12,310 nucleotides of DNA, taken from the NCBI GenBank assembly GCA_016202745.1, contig JACQOB010000070.1, positions 1 through 12,310 on the forward strand. Reading direction: 5' to 3'. Within the stretch, counting starts at the first letter, position 1; every line of letters begins with the position of its first letter. Under the pieces are notes generated by a model. That model was not told the DNA's origin, ran no database searches, and saw nothing but the letters and a program-made list of their open reading frames with translations. This stretch comes from Candidatus Aenigmatarchaeota archaeon (GTDB lineage: Archaea; Aenigmatarchaeota; Aenigmatarchaeia; QMZP01). The translations under genes and the position numbers were made by a program. Positions 6,668 through 12,310 of this stretch are shown one piece after another.

Positions 6668-7522
6668 TTATCCTTTCGTGGCGGAGCTTATAACATTGGG
6701 TATCTCCCATGTCATGTCGTAAGCAAGCACACCTTCCCCGAACTTTTTTGAAGCCATTTCCCCCGCCTGGCCATTGATATAAGCCGCGGCGCATGCCGCG
6801 TCAAAAGGCTTCGCACCCCTCGCAAGCAGCGCGCCGCATATGCCCGCAAGGGCGTCGCCGGTGCCGCCCTTGGTCATGAACGCATTGCCTGTCTTGTTAA
6901 TCGCAGTCTGCTTTCCATCCGATATGACATCCACATGGCCTTTCAGCAGCATTGTGGCATTCAGCCTCTCGGAAGATTTCCTCACTATTTCCATTTTCTC
7001 CTCAGGTGATTTGCCTTCCATCTTGGTCCCTGTCAGGACAAAAAACTCATGCTGGTGCGGGGTTATAACGAAATTTGGCCTTATTATATCAGGATTTTCC
7101 GCAACTGCGTGTATTGCGTCAGCATCTATTACACAGGGCTTGTCGATTTTCTTCAAGAAATTTATGATGAAGCTCTTCGTTTCCCTTATCCTTTCGGCTC
7201 CATTCCCGACAACAACAGCGTCCACGTCAGCAGCGAGGTCCATCACATGATGGAGGTGGTGGTTGTTCAGGTAATGGTAGTCGAGCGGGTACGTTATTAT
7301 GTCGGGCGAGAAGCCGGCAATTATGTCCGCCGCCCGCTTGGGTGCTGCCACCGTTACAAGGTCCACGCCGGCGCGATAAGCGGCAAGCGCCACCAGCGCA
7401 GGCGAGCCTGAATACCTTATGCTGCCGCCTATGACAAGCAGCTTCCCGAAGTCTCCCTTGTGGCTTTCCTGTGGCCTCGGCGGGTACAGTTTCTTAATCA
7501 GATTCCTGTAGAATGCTTCCAT
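6668..7522 (-). CDS. nnrD: ADP-dependent NAD(P)H-hydrate dehydratase
   Basis: This 284-aa cytosolic enzyme would dehydrate damaged hydrated NAD(P)H (NAD(P)HX) back to the active cofactor using ADP. Signature segments appear in order: GDFGKLLVIGGS (23-34), YSGSPALVALAAYRAGVDLVT (37-57), VVVGNGAE (103-110), VIDADAIHAV (131-140), the nucleotide-region TPHQHEF (154-160), MLLKGHVDVI (191-200), and GNAFMTKGGTGDALAG (212-227) with the presumed catalytic Asp223. The C-terminal GEGVLAYDMTWEIP block is typical. Many homologues carry an N-terminal epimerase (NnrE) domain, which is absent here, and no separate epimerase lies in the window. It starts directly after the stop of the 101-aa gene, and its own stop overlaps a possible ATG of the GTPase gene, so the three genes form one operon. 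Confidence 0.92.
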   Translation of the reverse strand: MEAFYRNLIKKLYPPRPQESHKGDFGKLLVIGGSIRYSGSPALVALAAYRAGVDLVTVAAPKRAADIIAGFSPDIITYPLDYHYLNNHHLHHVMDLAADVDAVVVGNGAERIRETKSFIINFLKKIDKPCVIDADAIHAVAENPDIIRPNFVITPHQHEFFVLTGTKMEGKSPEEKMEIVRKSSERLNATMLLKGHVDVISDGKQTAINKTGNAFMTKGGTGDALAGICGALLARGAKPFDAACAAAYINGQAGEMASKKFGEGVLAYDMTWEIPNVISSATKG

Positions 7523-7828
7523 TTAGAAATCTTGGACTGGCGTATTAAATCCCTTGTTTGCCATGAATTCCTCGAAGGATATGACCCGTACCTTCCTTAT
7601 CTGGTCTATGGGCAAATATCTCCTCAAATCAGGCGCCCATTTTGAGCCATAGACTGCCTTCGGGTCCAGAAAATCTGTCTGGTAAACCATTTCCCACATG
7701 CCGTGCCCGTTCCGTTCAAAGCCTTTGACGTCACAATAAAGCCTGGCACCTTTGCTTACGCTTTTGCCGTATACAACTTCCGCATACCCTGCATCGAGGC
7801 CAAGCTCAAGCAGCTTTCCTATCCTCAT
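7523..7828 (-). CDS. 101-aa hypothetical protein, first gene of the nnrD operon
   Basis: This is a small soluble protein of no recognised family. It starts MRIGKLLELGLDAGYAEVVYG and contains a YCDVKGFERNGHGMWEMVYQ segment and an acidic/aromatic C-terminus (ISFEEFMANKGF). No signal peptide, membrane helix or metal-binding cluster is visible. The ATG at 7828 is preferred over an upstream in-frame TTG at 7846, because a TATA element at 7849-7857 is centred 25 bases before it, fitting leaderless initiation. Its TAA stop at 7525-7523 abuts the nnrD ATG at 7522. Co-transcription with nnrD and the GTPase suggests a metabolic or regulatory link, but nothing more specific. Confidence 0.65.
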   Translation of the reverse strand: MRIGKLLELGLDAGYAEVVYGKSVSKGARLYCDVKGFERNGHGMWEMVYQTDFLDPKAVYGSKWAPDLRRYLPIDQIRKVRVISFEEFMANKGFNTPVQDF

Positions 7829-7848
7829 GAAGATAATTGCATGCAAGG

Positions 7849-7857
7849 CTTAAATAC
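7849..7857 (-). promoter_or_regulatory. TATA element of the nnrD operon
   Basis: The minus-strand sequence GTATTTAAG is centred about 25 bases before ATG 7828 and lies in the gap after the aldehyde dehydrogenase stop (7876). The operon therefore has its own promoter. Confidence 0.55.
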
Positions 7858-7875
7858 GTATCGTATGCCCGATAT

Positions 7876-9342
7876 TCAGTCAACGTCAATCTGCGCGCGC
7901 TGCAGCCTGCCGCTGTAATCGATATACACCGTCTTGGTCTCCGAGAACTCATTTATCCCCTCAATCCCGGCCTCGCGGGTGCCATTCCCGGTCTGCTTTA
8001 TGCCGCCAAAGGGCAGGTGCACCTCCGCCCCTATGGTTGGTGCATTGACATATGTGATGCCTGCCTCTATCTCCTGGATTGCCCTGAAGGCGGCGTTTAT
8101 GTCAGCCGTGTATATGGAAGAGCTGAGGCCATATTTTATGGAATTCATCACGTCTATGGCTTCATCAATGTTCCTCACCGATATCAGGGAAACAACAGGC
8201 CCGAATATCTCCTCCTGGGCGATCTTCATGTCCGGCGCAACGCCAGTGAACAATGTCGGCTGGTAAAAATAGCCTGCCTTGCCGTATGGCTTGCCGCCGC
8301 AAAGCAGCTTTGCGCCCTCACTAAGGCCTGCCGTGACGTATTTGTGGGTTTTCTCGACTGCGTGCTTGTTGATAAGCGGGCCGACATCAGTCTTGGCGTC
8401 AAGGCCAGGCCCCAGCCGCAGCCTTTTTGTCCTGCTGGCGAGCATGCTTTCAAACTTTTGCCTCACGCTCTCGTGCACTATCACGCGGGAAGCCGCCGTG
8501 CACCTTTGCCCTGTAGTGCCGAAGCCGCCCCAGATGACGCCGTCAAGCGCCAGCCCAAGATCCGCATCGGGCATTATTATTATGCCGTTCTTTCCCCCAA
8601 GCTCAAGCCCCACCCTCTTTAGGACTGCGTTCCTGAGAATGAATTCACCCGTGTCCCTGCTGCCTGTGAATGATATGCCCCTAATCCTGGGGTGCCTTAC
8701 CAGCACGGTGCCGGTGGGGTCTCCGGGGCCCGTGACCATGTTGACGACGCCCTTGGGGACTCCTGCCTTTTCCAGCAGCTCGACAAACCTCGTGGCGCAC
8801 AAGGGCGTGTCGCTGGCCGGCTTGAAGACTGCAGTATTCCCGCACACCAGCGCGGGCATCAGCTTCCACGCGGGTATCGCTATGGGGAAGTTCCAGGGTG
8901 TTATCACCCCGAAAACGCCAACAGGCATCCTTACCGTCATCGCGAACTTGTCCCTCAGTTCAGAAGGCGTCGTGTGGCCGAAAAGCCTCCGGCCCTCCCC
9001 TGCGAAGTATTCAGCCGTGTCTATCGCTTCCTGCACGTCGCCCCTTGCCTCCCCCAGCACCTTGCCCATCTCCAGCGTGACCAGCCTGGCAAGCTCCTCC
9101 TTGTTCTGCCTGAGCAGCCCCGCGAACCTGAAAAGTATTTCCCCCCTTTTCGGGGCAGGCACGGCTTTCCATTTCTTGTATGCGCTTTCCGCAGCCTTGA
9201 CAGCCCTTTCCACGTCACCCTCGCCGGCCTTCTGGAAAACCCCAATGGGCTTCTCCGTGGCAGGATTATGGCTTGTGAACGTCTCCCCGGACTCAGAATT
9301 CACCCAATTCCCGCCTATGTACAGCTTGTGGGAAGCAACCAT
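7876..9342 (-). CDS. NAD(P)+-dependent aldehyde dehydrogenase
   Basis: This 488-aa enzyme of the aldehyde dehydrogenase superfamily would oxidise an aldehyde to the acid with NAD(P)+. Key residues are present: PWNFP with Asn151, FKPAS with Lys174, the coenzyme-loop SFTGSRDTG (225-232), the general base Glu247 in LELGG, and the catalytic Cys281 in GQRCTAASR. EEIFGPV and the late PFGGIKQTGNG follow. The length is normal and the gene appears intact. The C-terminal tail (FSETKTVYIDYSGRLQRAQI) is distinctive, but the substrate cannot be assigned. It is transcribed alone, from an AT-rich promoter near 9364-9374, and is followed by the nnrD operon on the same strand with a separate promoter. Confidence 0.95.
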   Translation of the reverse strand: MVASHKLYIGGNWVNSESGETFTSHNPATEKPIGVFQKAGEGDVERAVKAAESAYKKWKAVPAPKRGEILFRFAGLLRQNKEELARLVTLEMGKVLGEARGDVQEAIDTAEYFAGEGRRLFGHTTPSELRDKFAMTVRMPVGVFGVITPWNFPIAIPAWKLMPALVCGNTAVFKPASDTPLCATRFVELLEKAGVPKGVVNMVTGPGDPTGTVLVRHPRIRGISFTGSRDTGEFILRNAVLKRVGLELGGKNGIIIMPDADLGLALDGVIWGGFGTTGQRCTAASRVIVHESVRQKFESMLASRTKRLRLGPGLDAKTDVGPLINKHAVEKTHKYVTAGLSEGAKLLCGGKPYGKAGYFYQPTLFTGVAPDMKIAQEEIFGPVVSLISVRNIDEAIDVMNSIKYGLSSSIYTADINAAFRAIQEIEAGITYVNAPTIGAEVHLPFGGIKQTGNGTREAGIEGINEFSETKTVYIDYSGRLQRAQIDVD

Positions 9343-9363
9343 GCATTATTATTTGTTTCCCGG

Positions 9364-9374
9364 TTTTTATGTTT
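9364..9374 (-). promoter_or_regulatory. Probable TATA element for the aldehyde dehydrogenase gene
   Basis: The minus-strand AT-rich run ACATAAAAA is centred about 26 bases before ATG 9342. The motif is a poor consensus match but has the spacing seen at the other promoters in this window. The rest of the 148-base gap up to 9490 shows no gene. Confidence 0.35.
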
Positions 9375-9484
9375 TAATTGACAAACAAACCCTGAGAATT
9401 GCATTAAAAGCCTGGATGGTCCGAAAAATATGAATACTGAATTAGCTTCTTCTCTGCCATTGGTTATTATTTGGCCGTTCAGCT

Positions 9485-9490
9485 AAAAAA
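9485..9490 (-). terminator. T-run terminator after the membrane protein gene
   Basis: On the minus strand six T residues follow directly after the TGA stop at 9493-9491. Short T-runs are sufficient for archaeal RNA polymerase termination. Confidence 0.4.
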
Positions 9491-10090
9491 TCACGCAAAA
9501 AGCGCCTTCCTCTTGAAGCAATATATCAGTACAAGTATTGGCCAGAGTATGAAAAGAATCTCGAATATGGGTATGTACCCGCCCAGTGGCGTGAGCGCTA
9601 TCTGTATAGCCGTGATGACTATGCCCAATATAGACACTATTACAACGAAAATCCACCCCAACTTCTTCATCTTGAAGAACAGCAGGTAGCCTATGAAGCC
9701 GATTATGCCTACAACAAGGCTTATTATGCCCATCACCATGGCAAACACACCAGCAAGCACGCCCACCGGGCCCCCTATTACGCCGCCAGCCAAAGTCCCG
9801 ATTCCCAAAAGGGCAATGCTTCCCAACAACGTCGCGATTGATCCCAATAACCCGAGAATTGAAATAAGAGTGACCCCCAGCGGCCTCAATCCGCCCGGCT
9901 GCGCCTGCTGCACAGGCGCGCCAGCCTGTGGCCTCGCCGGGGCGGCCTGAGGCTTTTGGGTTTCAATAAGCGCCTCATTGACCTGCTTTTCAGTCCATCC
10001 TGCCTGCACTAATGTCTGCTTTAGAGAAGCAACAGAGTAGCCCTTCTTCAGGTTTTCCCTGAGATAATTAAGTATCTCTTGTTCCGCCAT
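9491..10090 (-). CDS. Membrane protein with an N-terminal helical domain and four to five membrane helices
   Basis: This is a 199-aa integral membrane protein. Residues 1-43 form a soluble helical module (MAEQEILNYLRENLKKGYS, SLKQTLVQAGWTEKQVNEAL). Similar UBA/SHOCT-like N-terminal modules, with the pattern of a G-Y-S turn then a helix ending in AGW, are common on archaeal membrane proteins. A Pro/Ala/Gln linker (about 46-66) follows, then hydrophobic Gly-rich helices (about 70-90, 92-112, 113-133, 140-163, 172-192). The ATG at 10090 was chosen over 10111 because the TATA element at 10115-10123 sits about 28 bases upstream, leaving no room for initiation at 10111. The function is unknown; a scaffold or stress-membrane role would be speculation. 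Confidence 0.75.
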   Translation of the reverse strand: MAEQEILNYLRENLKKGYSVASLKQTLVQAGWTEKQVNEALIETQKPQAAPARPQAGAPVQQAQPGGLRPLGVTLISILGLLGSIATLLGSIALLGIGTLAGGVIGGPVGVLAGVFAMVMGIISLVVGIIGFIGYLLFFKMKKLGWIFVVIVSILGIVITAIQIALTPLGGYIPIFEILFILWPILVLIYCFKRKALFA

Positions 10091-10114
10091 CAGATTATAT
10101 TTTGATCCCATTGC

Positions 10115-10123
10115 TTAAATATT
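10115..10123. promoter_or_regulatory. Shared bidirectional TATA region
   Basis: TTAAATATT reads as AATATTTAA on the other strand. It is centred 28 bases before the minus-strand ATG at 10090 (leaderless) and about 36 bases before the plus-strand ATG at 10155 (leader of about 10 bases). One element may thus serve both genes. Confidence 0.45.
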
Positions 10124-10154
10124 GCGGCGCCAATAATAATCAGTGGGAATTGTT

Positions 10155-10244
10155 ATGCCGAATCTCAGGAAAAGAAGAAGAAAGAAGATGAAGAAGCACA
10201 AGCTGAAGAAGAGAAGAAAGAAGATGAGGCACCGAAAGAAATAA
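10155..10244 (+). CDS. 29-aa basic protein resembling the AURKAIP1/COX24 (mS38) domain
   Basis: ATG 10155 to TAA 10242-10244 encodes a 29-residue peptide made almost wholly of Lys and Arg. The core KKMKKHKLKKRRKK closely resembles the C-terminal domain of mitochondrial COX24/AURKAIP1 (ribosomal protein mS38), whose hallmark is R/K-K-M-x-K-H-K followed by basic residues. It is also similar in size and composition to eL41, a tiny ribosomal protein. mS38 and eL41 both bind small-subunit rRNA near the subunit interface, so a ribosomal role is likely. It is well below common gene-finder length limits. The first residues (MPNLRKRRR) look natural, and the TATA element at 10115-10123 is well placed. 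The sequence resemblance is seen directly; ribosome association is inference. Confidence 0.75.
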   Translation: MPNLRKRRRKKMKKHKLKKRRKKMRHRKK

Positions 10245-10247
10245 ATT

Positions 10248-10275
10248 CTGGCTTGTGTAACATGAACAAAGCCAG
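10248..10275 (+). repeat. Hairpin with arms matching the dispersed repeat
   Basis: CTGGCTT (10248-10254) can pair with AAGCCAG (10269-10275). These arms are identical to those of the copy at 5240-5267, but the loop lacks the ATTGAT block, so membership in the repeat family is uncertain. It lies between the 29-aa gene and the ATG at 10289. Confidence 0.35.
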
Positions 10276-10288
10276 GCAGGTATTAGCT

Positions 10289-10549
10289 ATGAACGAGCTG
10301 AACGCCTCAAGGTTCTCCGTAGGATTGCATACGGCTGTCGCCATAATTGCCGGATACATACCAACCATGCTCGGGACGGATTTGGCCATGGCAGCCGGGA
10401 TAGTGCTGCTGATAGTGACAGGAATGGTCGCCAAGAAGATGGCCAACAGGAAGGAGACAAAATGGTGGCTTTCAAACGGCCTCGCCCTCTACCTGCTTGT
10501 CTGGTTCGTGGCGGGCATATATTTCTACAATACCGGCCTACTTGCCTGA
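10289..10549 (+). CDS. Small three-helix membrane protein
   Basis: This 86-aa membrane protein starts MNELNASRFSVGLHTAV. It has three hydrophobic helices: about 10-27 (VGLHTAVAIIAGYIPTML), 30-50 (DLAMAAGIVLLIVTGMVA) and 63-86 (NGLALYLLVWFVAGIYFYNTGL). A basic loop KKMANRKETKWW separates the last two. Its size, three-helix plan and W-x-x-N-G-x-x-x-Y-L-x-x-W-F pattern before the last helix recall small archaeal proteins related to EMC6, but this is a low-certainty guess. ATG 10289 is chosen because the in-frame ATG at 10262 and TTG at 10253 lie inside a hairpin, while GGCAGGT just upstream of 10289 may act as ribosome-binding site. It is probably co-transcribed with the 29-aa basic protein 44 bases upstream. 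Confidence 0.65.
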   Translation: MNELNASRFSVGLHTAVAIIAGYIPTMLGTDLAMAAGIVLLIVTGMVAKKMANRKETKWWLSNGLALYLLVWFVAGIYFYNTGLLA

Positions 10550-10648
10550 GTCCAGCCTTTCGAGAAGCGTTTTGCCTTTCGGGTCTTCGTGAGCAAGGCC
10601 CTCAATCGGATGTATTTATACGTTTATAGACGTGCATTCCGGCAGGGA

Positions 10649-10657
10649 TTTTTAATT
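10649..10657 (+). promoter_or_regulatory. TATA element for the 87-aa gene
   Basis: TTTTTAATT is centred 26 bases before GTG 10679, as at the other leaderless genes. The surrounding gap 10550-10678 shows no convincing gene. Confidence 0.45.
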
Positions 10658-10678
10658 GCGCGCAGACAATAATATATT

Positions 10679-10942
10679 GTGGACGGCGCAGAAGGCCAAC
10701 CCAAGTTCAATTATGTTCTTTCCAGGAACGGCAGCAACGGCAACGGCGACCTTGGCATAAGGGATGTGGTGGAGAAGATCAAACCTTATCCTTTCATTAG
10801 CGGAATTGAGAAGGACTGGCCCGGGCCAATGTCTCCAATAGACCGCATCTACCTGACAACGATTGAGCCGGTGGTGGAAGAGTCGTTTAGCAGGATAAAA
10901 GAGTGCGGCTATGTCCTCCGGCTTATTAGTGAAGGCGTGTAA
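10679..10942 (+). CDS. 87-aa hypothetical protein upstream of the PIN gene
   Basis: GTG 10679 to TAA 10940-10942 encodes an 87-aa soluble protein of unrecognised family. A flexible Asn/Gly-rich N-terminus (SRNGSNGNGDLG) precedes a more ordered part with DVVEKIKPYPFISGIEKDWPGPMSPIDRIYLTTIEPVVEESF and a final helix or strand (IKECGYVLRLI). There are no membrane helices and only one Cys. Initiation at GTG is supported by TATA spacing of 26 bases, implying a leaderless mRNA. The PIN gene begins 8 bases after the stop, so the two are probably co-transcribed. Codon use resembles the neighbours. Confidence 0.6.
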   Translation: MDGAEGQPKFNYVLSRNGSNGNGDLGIRDVVEKIKPYPFISGIEKDWPGPMSPIDRIYLTTIEPVVEESFSRIKECGYVLRLISEGV

Positions 10943-10950
10943 TATTGGCT

Positions 10951-11313
10951 ATGAAATTCCTTCTTGACACGAATTTCCTGATGATCCCCGGGAAGTTCAG
11001 GGTGGACGTGTTCAGGGAGCTGGAGCAGTTTGAGAAGCCTGAATCATACACCCTTGGTTCTGTCCTCAGGGAGCTCGACAGGCTTTCCATATCAGGCCCT
11101 GACTCAAAGAACGCAAAGCTGGCACTCGGAATGGTAAGAAAGGAGAATGTAAGAATCATGCCCGACAAGGCCAAATCCGTTGATGAGGAGCTGATAAAGC
11201 TGGCGGGAAAGGGCTTTGTCGTCTGCACCCAGGACAGGGAAATCATAAGGGCGCTGAAGGGGAAATACCCCGTTGTCACCCTGAGGCAGAAGAGGTACCT
11301 GGTGAAGCTCTAG
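10951..11313 (+). CDS. PIN-domain ribonuclease of the archaeal Fcf1/Utp24-like type
   Basis: This 120-aa protein is essentially a single PIN domain, a metal-dependent ribonuclease fold. The conserved acidic residues are all visible: Asp6 in FLLDTNFLM, Glu41 in SVLRELDRL, Asp78 in SVDEELIKLA and Asp95 in VCTQDREI. The opening LLDTNFLMIPGKFRVDVFRELE and the single-domain length match the archaeal Fcf1-like group (COG1412). In eukaryotes these relatives act in small-subunit rRNA processing. No antitoxin-like partner is obvious, although the unknown 87-aa gene upstream cannot be excluded as one. ATG 10951 is preferred to the in-frame TTG at 10945 because the protein then starts exactly at the first beta strand. 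Confidence 0.85.
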   Translation: MKFLLDTNFLMIPGKFRVDVFRELEQFEKPESYTLGSVLRELDRLSISGPDSKNAKLALGMVRKENVRIMPDKAKSVDEELIKLAGKGFVVCTQDREIIRALKGKYPVVTLRQKRYLVKL

Positions 11314-11325
11314 TCTGTAATAGCG

Positions 11326-11634
11326 TCACCTAGAAGCTATCATTTGACGATAATTCTTTTCCATGTCCCTTAACTCGGTGAGCTCGTCAAGAGGCAAGGA
11401 ATACGACACACTCAACCCAGCCAGGTCACTATCACCACATAAAGCGAGCAATCTATTAGGAATATCGACTCCATGCAATACCTGTTCGCCGACTCCCTGA
11501 CGATTCTTATAGTGTATCACAGATACATCATTGTAAATACCTACCCATGCGATAACCCCTTGCTGCCCCCGGACTAATTCTAATACGGGAGCCATTGACC
11601 TCCTGGGATGTTCATTAAGCTGATATTTTGACAT
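11326..11634 (-). CDS. 102-aa hypothetical protein of atypical codon use
   Basis: ATG 11634 to TGA 11328-11326 encodes a 102-aa soluble protein (MSKYQLNEHPRRSMAPVLELV, then GVIAWVGIYNDVSVIHYKN, ending LDELTELRDMEKNYRQMIASR). No family is recognised. It uses TTA and TTG for leucine and CGT for arginine, along with many A/T-ending codons, whereas the flanking genes favour CTG/CTT/CTC and AGG. This suggests recent acquisition or a fast-evolving orphan. The promoter is plausible: a TATA-like element at 11655-11665 is centred 26 bases before the ATG. It converges with the PIN gene, the stops being 12 bases apart. Reality of the gene rests on the promoter spacing and the open frame only. Confidence 0.5.
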   Translation of the reverse strand: MSKYQLNEHPRRSMAPVLELVRGQQGVIAWVGIYNDVSVIHYKNRQGVGEQVLHGVDIPNRLLALCGDSDLAGLSVSYSLPLDELTELRDMEKNYRQMIASR

Positions 11635-11654
11635 GAATAAGTCTTGATGTTAAA

Positions 11655-11665
11655 GCTTTTAAATC
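11655..11665. promoter_or_regulatory. Second shared bidirectional TATA region
   Basis: GCTTTTAAATC reads as GATTTAAAAGC on the minus strand. It is centred 26 bases before the minus-strand ATG 11634 (leaderless) and 36 bases before the plus-strand ATG 11696, whose roughly 10-base leader carries GGTGG at 11687-11691. Confidence 0.5.
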
Positions 11666-11695
11666 TTAACATTTCATAGGAAATCTGGTGGTTTC

Positions 11696-12310
11696 ATGGC
11701 GTCGGAATTGATTGCGCCGATGGTGGCAGGGTTCATAGCACTGGTATTCGCCATCTACCTTATAGCCTCTGTCCTTAGAAAGGAGAAGGGCACGCCGAAG
11801 ATGGAGGAGATAGCCAAGGCCATCAGGGAAGGCGCTTCCGCCTACCTGAACAGGGAGTACAGGACCATAGCTGTCTTCACAATAGTGATCGCTGTAATAC
11901 TTGGCGCCGCTGTAAACGTGCCAACCGCCGTTACGTTCCTGGCAGGCGCAATGCTCTCCGCAATAGCGGGCTATGTGGGGATGAATATTTCCGTAAGGGC
12001 CAACGTGAAGACGGCGCAGGCGGCAAAGAAGGGAATTAAGGAAGCCCTTGAGGTTGCCGTCCAGGGGGGGGCAGTGACGGGCATGTTTGTGGTCGGCCTC
12101 GCATTATTGGGTGTTACGATTTTCTACGTGCAATACCAGGACCCCATACTGATTGTTGGCTTTGGCTTCGGTGCCAGCCTTGTCAGCCTTTTCGCAAGGG
12201 TGGGCGGCGGCATATACACCAAGTCGGCAGACGTGGGGGCAGACCTGGTGGGCAAAGTGGAGGCAGGCATACCCGAAGATGACCCGAGGAATCCCGGCGT
12301 CATTGCGGAC
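11696..12310 (+). CDS. hppA: Membrane-bound ion-translocating pyrophosphatase, N-terminal part
   Basis: The first 205 residues of a membrane pyrophosphatase, which couples PPi hydrolysis to H+ or Na+ pumping; the family is usually about 650-750 residues, so the gene runs off the window. Visible features are an N-terminal helix (LIAPMVAGFIALVFAIYLIASVL), the KMEEIAKAIREGASAYLNREY segment typical of helix 1-2, helices around 55-75, 77-95 and 120-142, and the catalytic loop GGGIYTKSADVGADLVGKVEAGIPEDDPRNPGVIAD. That loop carries the Asp and Lys residues that bind Mg-PPi. The residues that set K+ dependence and ion choice lie mainly beyond the edge. GGTGG at 11687-11691 is a ribosome-binding site 4 bases from the ATG. 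Confidence 0.97.
   Translation, partial: MASELIAPMVAGFIALVFAIYLIASVLRKEKGTPKMEEIAKAIREGASAYLNREYRTIAVFTIVIAVILGAAVNVPTAVTFLAGAMLSAIAGYVGMNISVRANVKTAQAAKKGIKEALEVAVQGGAVTGMFVVGLALLGVTIFYVQYQDPILIVGFGFGASLVSLFARVGGGIYTKSADVGADLVGKVEAGIPEDDPRNPGVIAD

Noticed and set aside
7837..8622. Long plus-strand frame opposite the aldehyde dehydrogenase
   Set aside because: It is a shadow of the dehydrogenase gene, which has all catalytic motifs; the plus-strand product shows no family pattern.
10253..10288. Upstream TTG (10253) or ATG (10262) start for the three-helix membrane protein
   Set aside because: Both lie within a hairpin, and the added residues are not membrane-compatible or conserved-looking. 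The ATG at 10289 has a plausible ribosome-binding site.
10538..10612. Minus-strand reading frame of 25 codons ending EDPKGKTLLERLDSGK
   Set aside because: The text looks protein-like and a TATAAATA lies upstream at 10613-10620, but there is no in-frame ATG, GTG or TTG and it overlaps the end of the plus-strand membrane protein. It may be a gene remnant.
1..12310. tRNA or rRNA genes
   Set aside because: I saw no T-arm consensus (GGTTCGAATCC-like) or rRNA segments on either strand in the gaps; a covariance-model scan was not possible.

Overview
This window is archaeal. Most genes have an AT-rich TATA element centred about 23-28 bases before the start codon and no room for a leader, which is typical of leaderless archaeal transcription. 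Gene content agrees: a type IV pilin-like protein with an archaeal KGQ-x-T-x-E signal peptide, an Fcf1-type PIN protein, a CpgS-like GTPase, and a partial protein ending in a PCNA-binding-type motif. Small genes, CARDB-like lipoproteins and the pilin-like protein fit an uncultivated, possibly DPANN-type lineage, but the lineage cannot be fixed from this window.

Layout. 1-92 is the tail of a plus-strand gene. 157-2969 holds three minus-strand paralogous lipoproteins, each with its own promoter. Divergently, 3082-5188 holds a pilin-like LamG protein, a 52-aa ORF and a TrkA-type RCK protein. 5302-7828 is a compact minus-strand operon: a 101-aa unknown, NAD(P)HX dehydratase (nnrD), and a CpgS-like GTPase. 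7876-9342 is an aldehyde dehydrogenase. 9491-10090 is a membrane protein. Across a shared TATA region lie a 29-aa basic protein resembling the COX24/mS38 ribosomal domain (10155-10244) and a small three-helix membrane protein. 10679-11313 holds an unknown gene and the PIN protein. 11326-11634 is an atypical AT-richer ORF, and 11696 to the end is the start of a membrane pyrophosphatase.

Main discovery. The CpgS-like GTPase reading frame is broken near its N-terminus by exactly 29 nt (6608-6580, minus strand). Removing these bases rejoins the frame and restores the expected GRD|FHNFN motif. The two junctions form a textbook bulge-helix-bulge: a 3-bp outer helix, a 3-nt bulge on each strand, a 4-bp central helix and a 9-position inner hairpin, with both cuts after the second bulge base. 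I read this as an archaeal BHB intron in a protein-coding gene, removed by the tRNA splicing endonuclease, rather than a pseudogene.

A second theme is a hairpin-forming repeat of about 45 nt. It sits twice in frame within the pilin signal peptide, once after trkA, and as a weaker copy upstream of the pilin, with a compensatory base change in the stem. The metabolic genes (NAD(P)HX repair, aldehyde oxidation, pyrophosphate-driven ion pumping) look like ordinary housekeeping functions.
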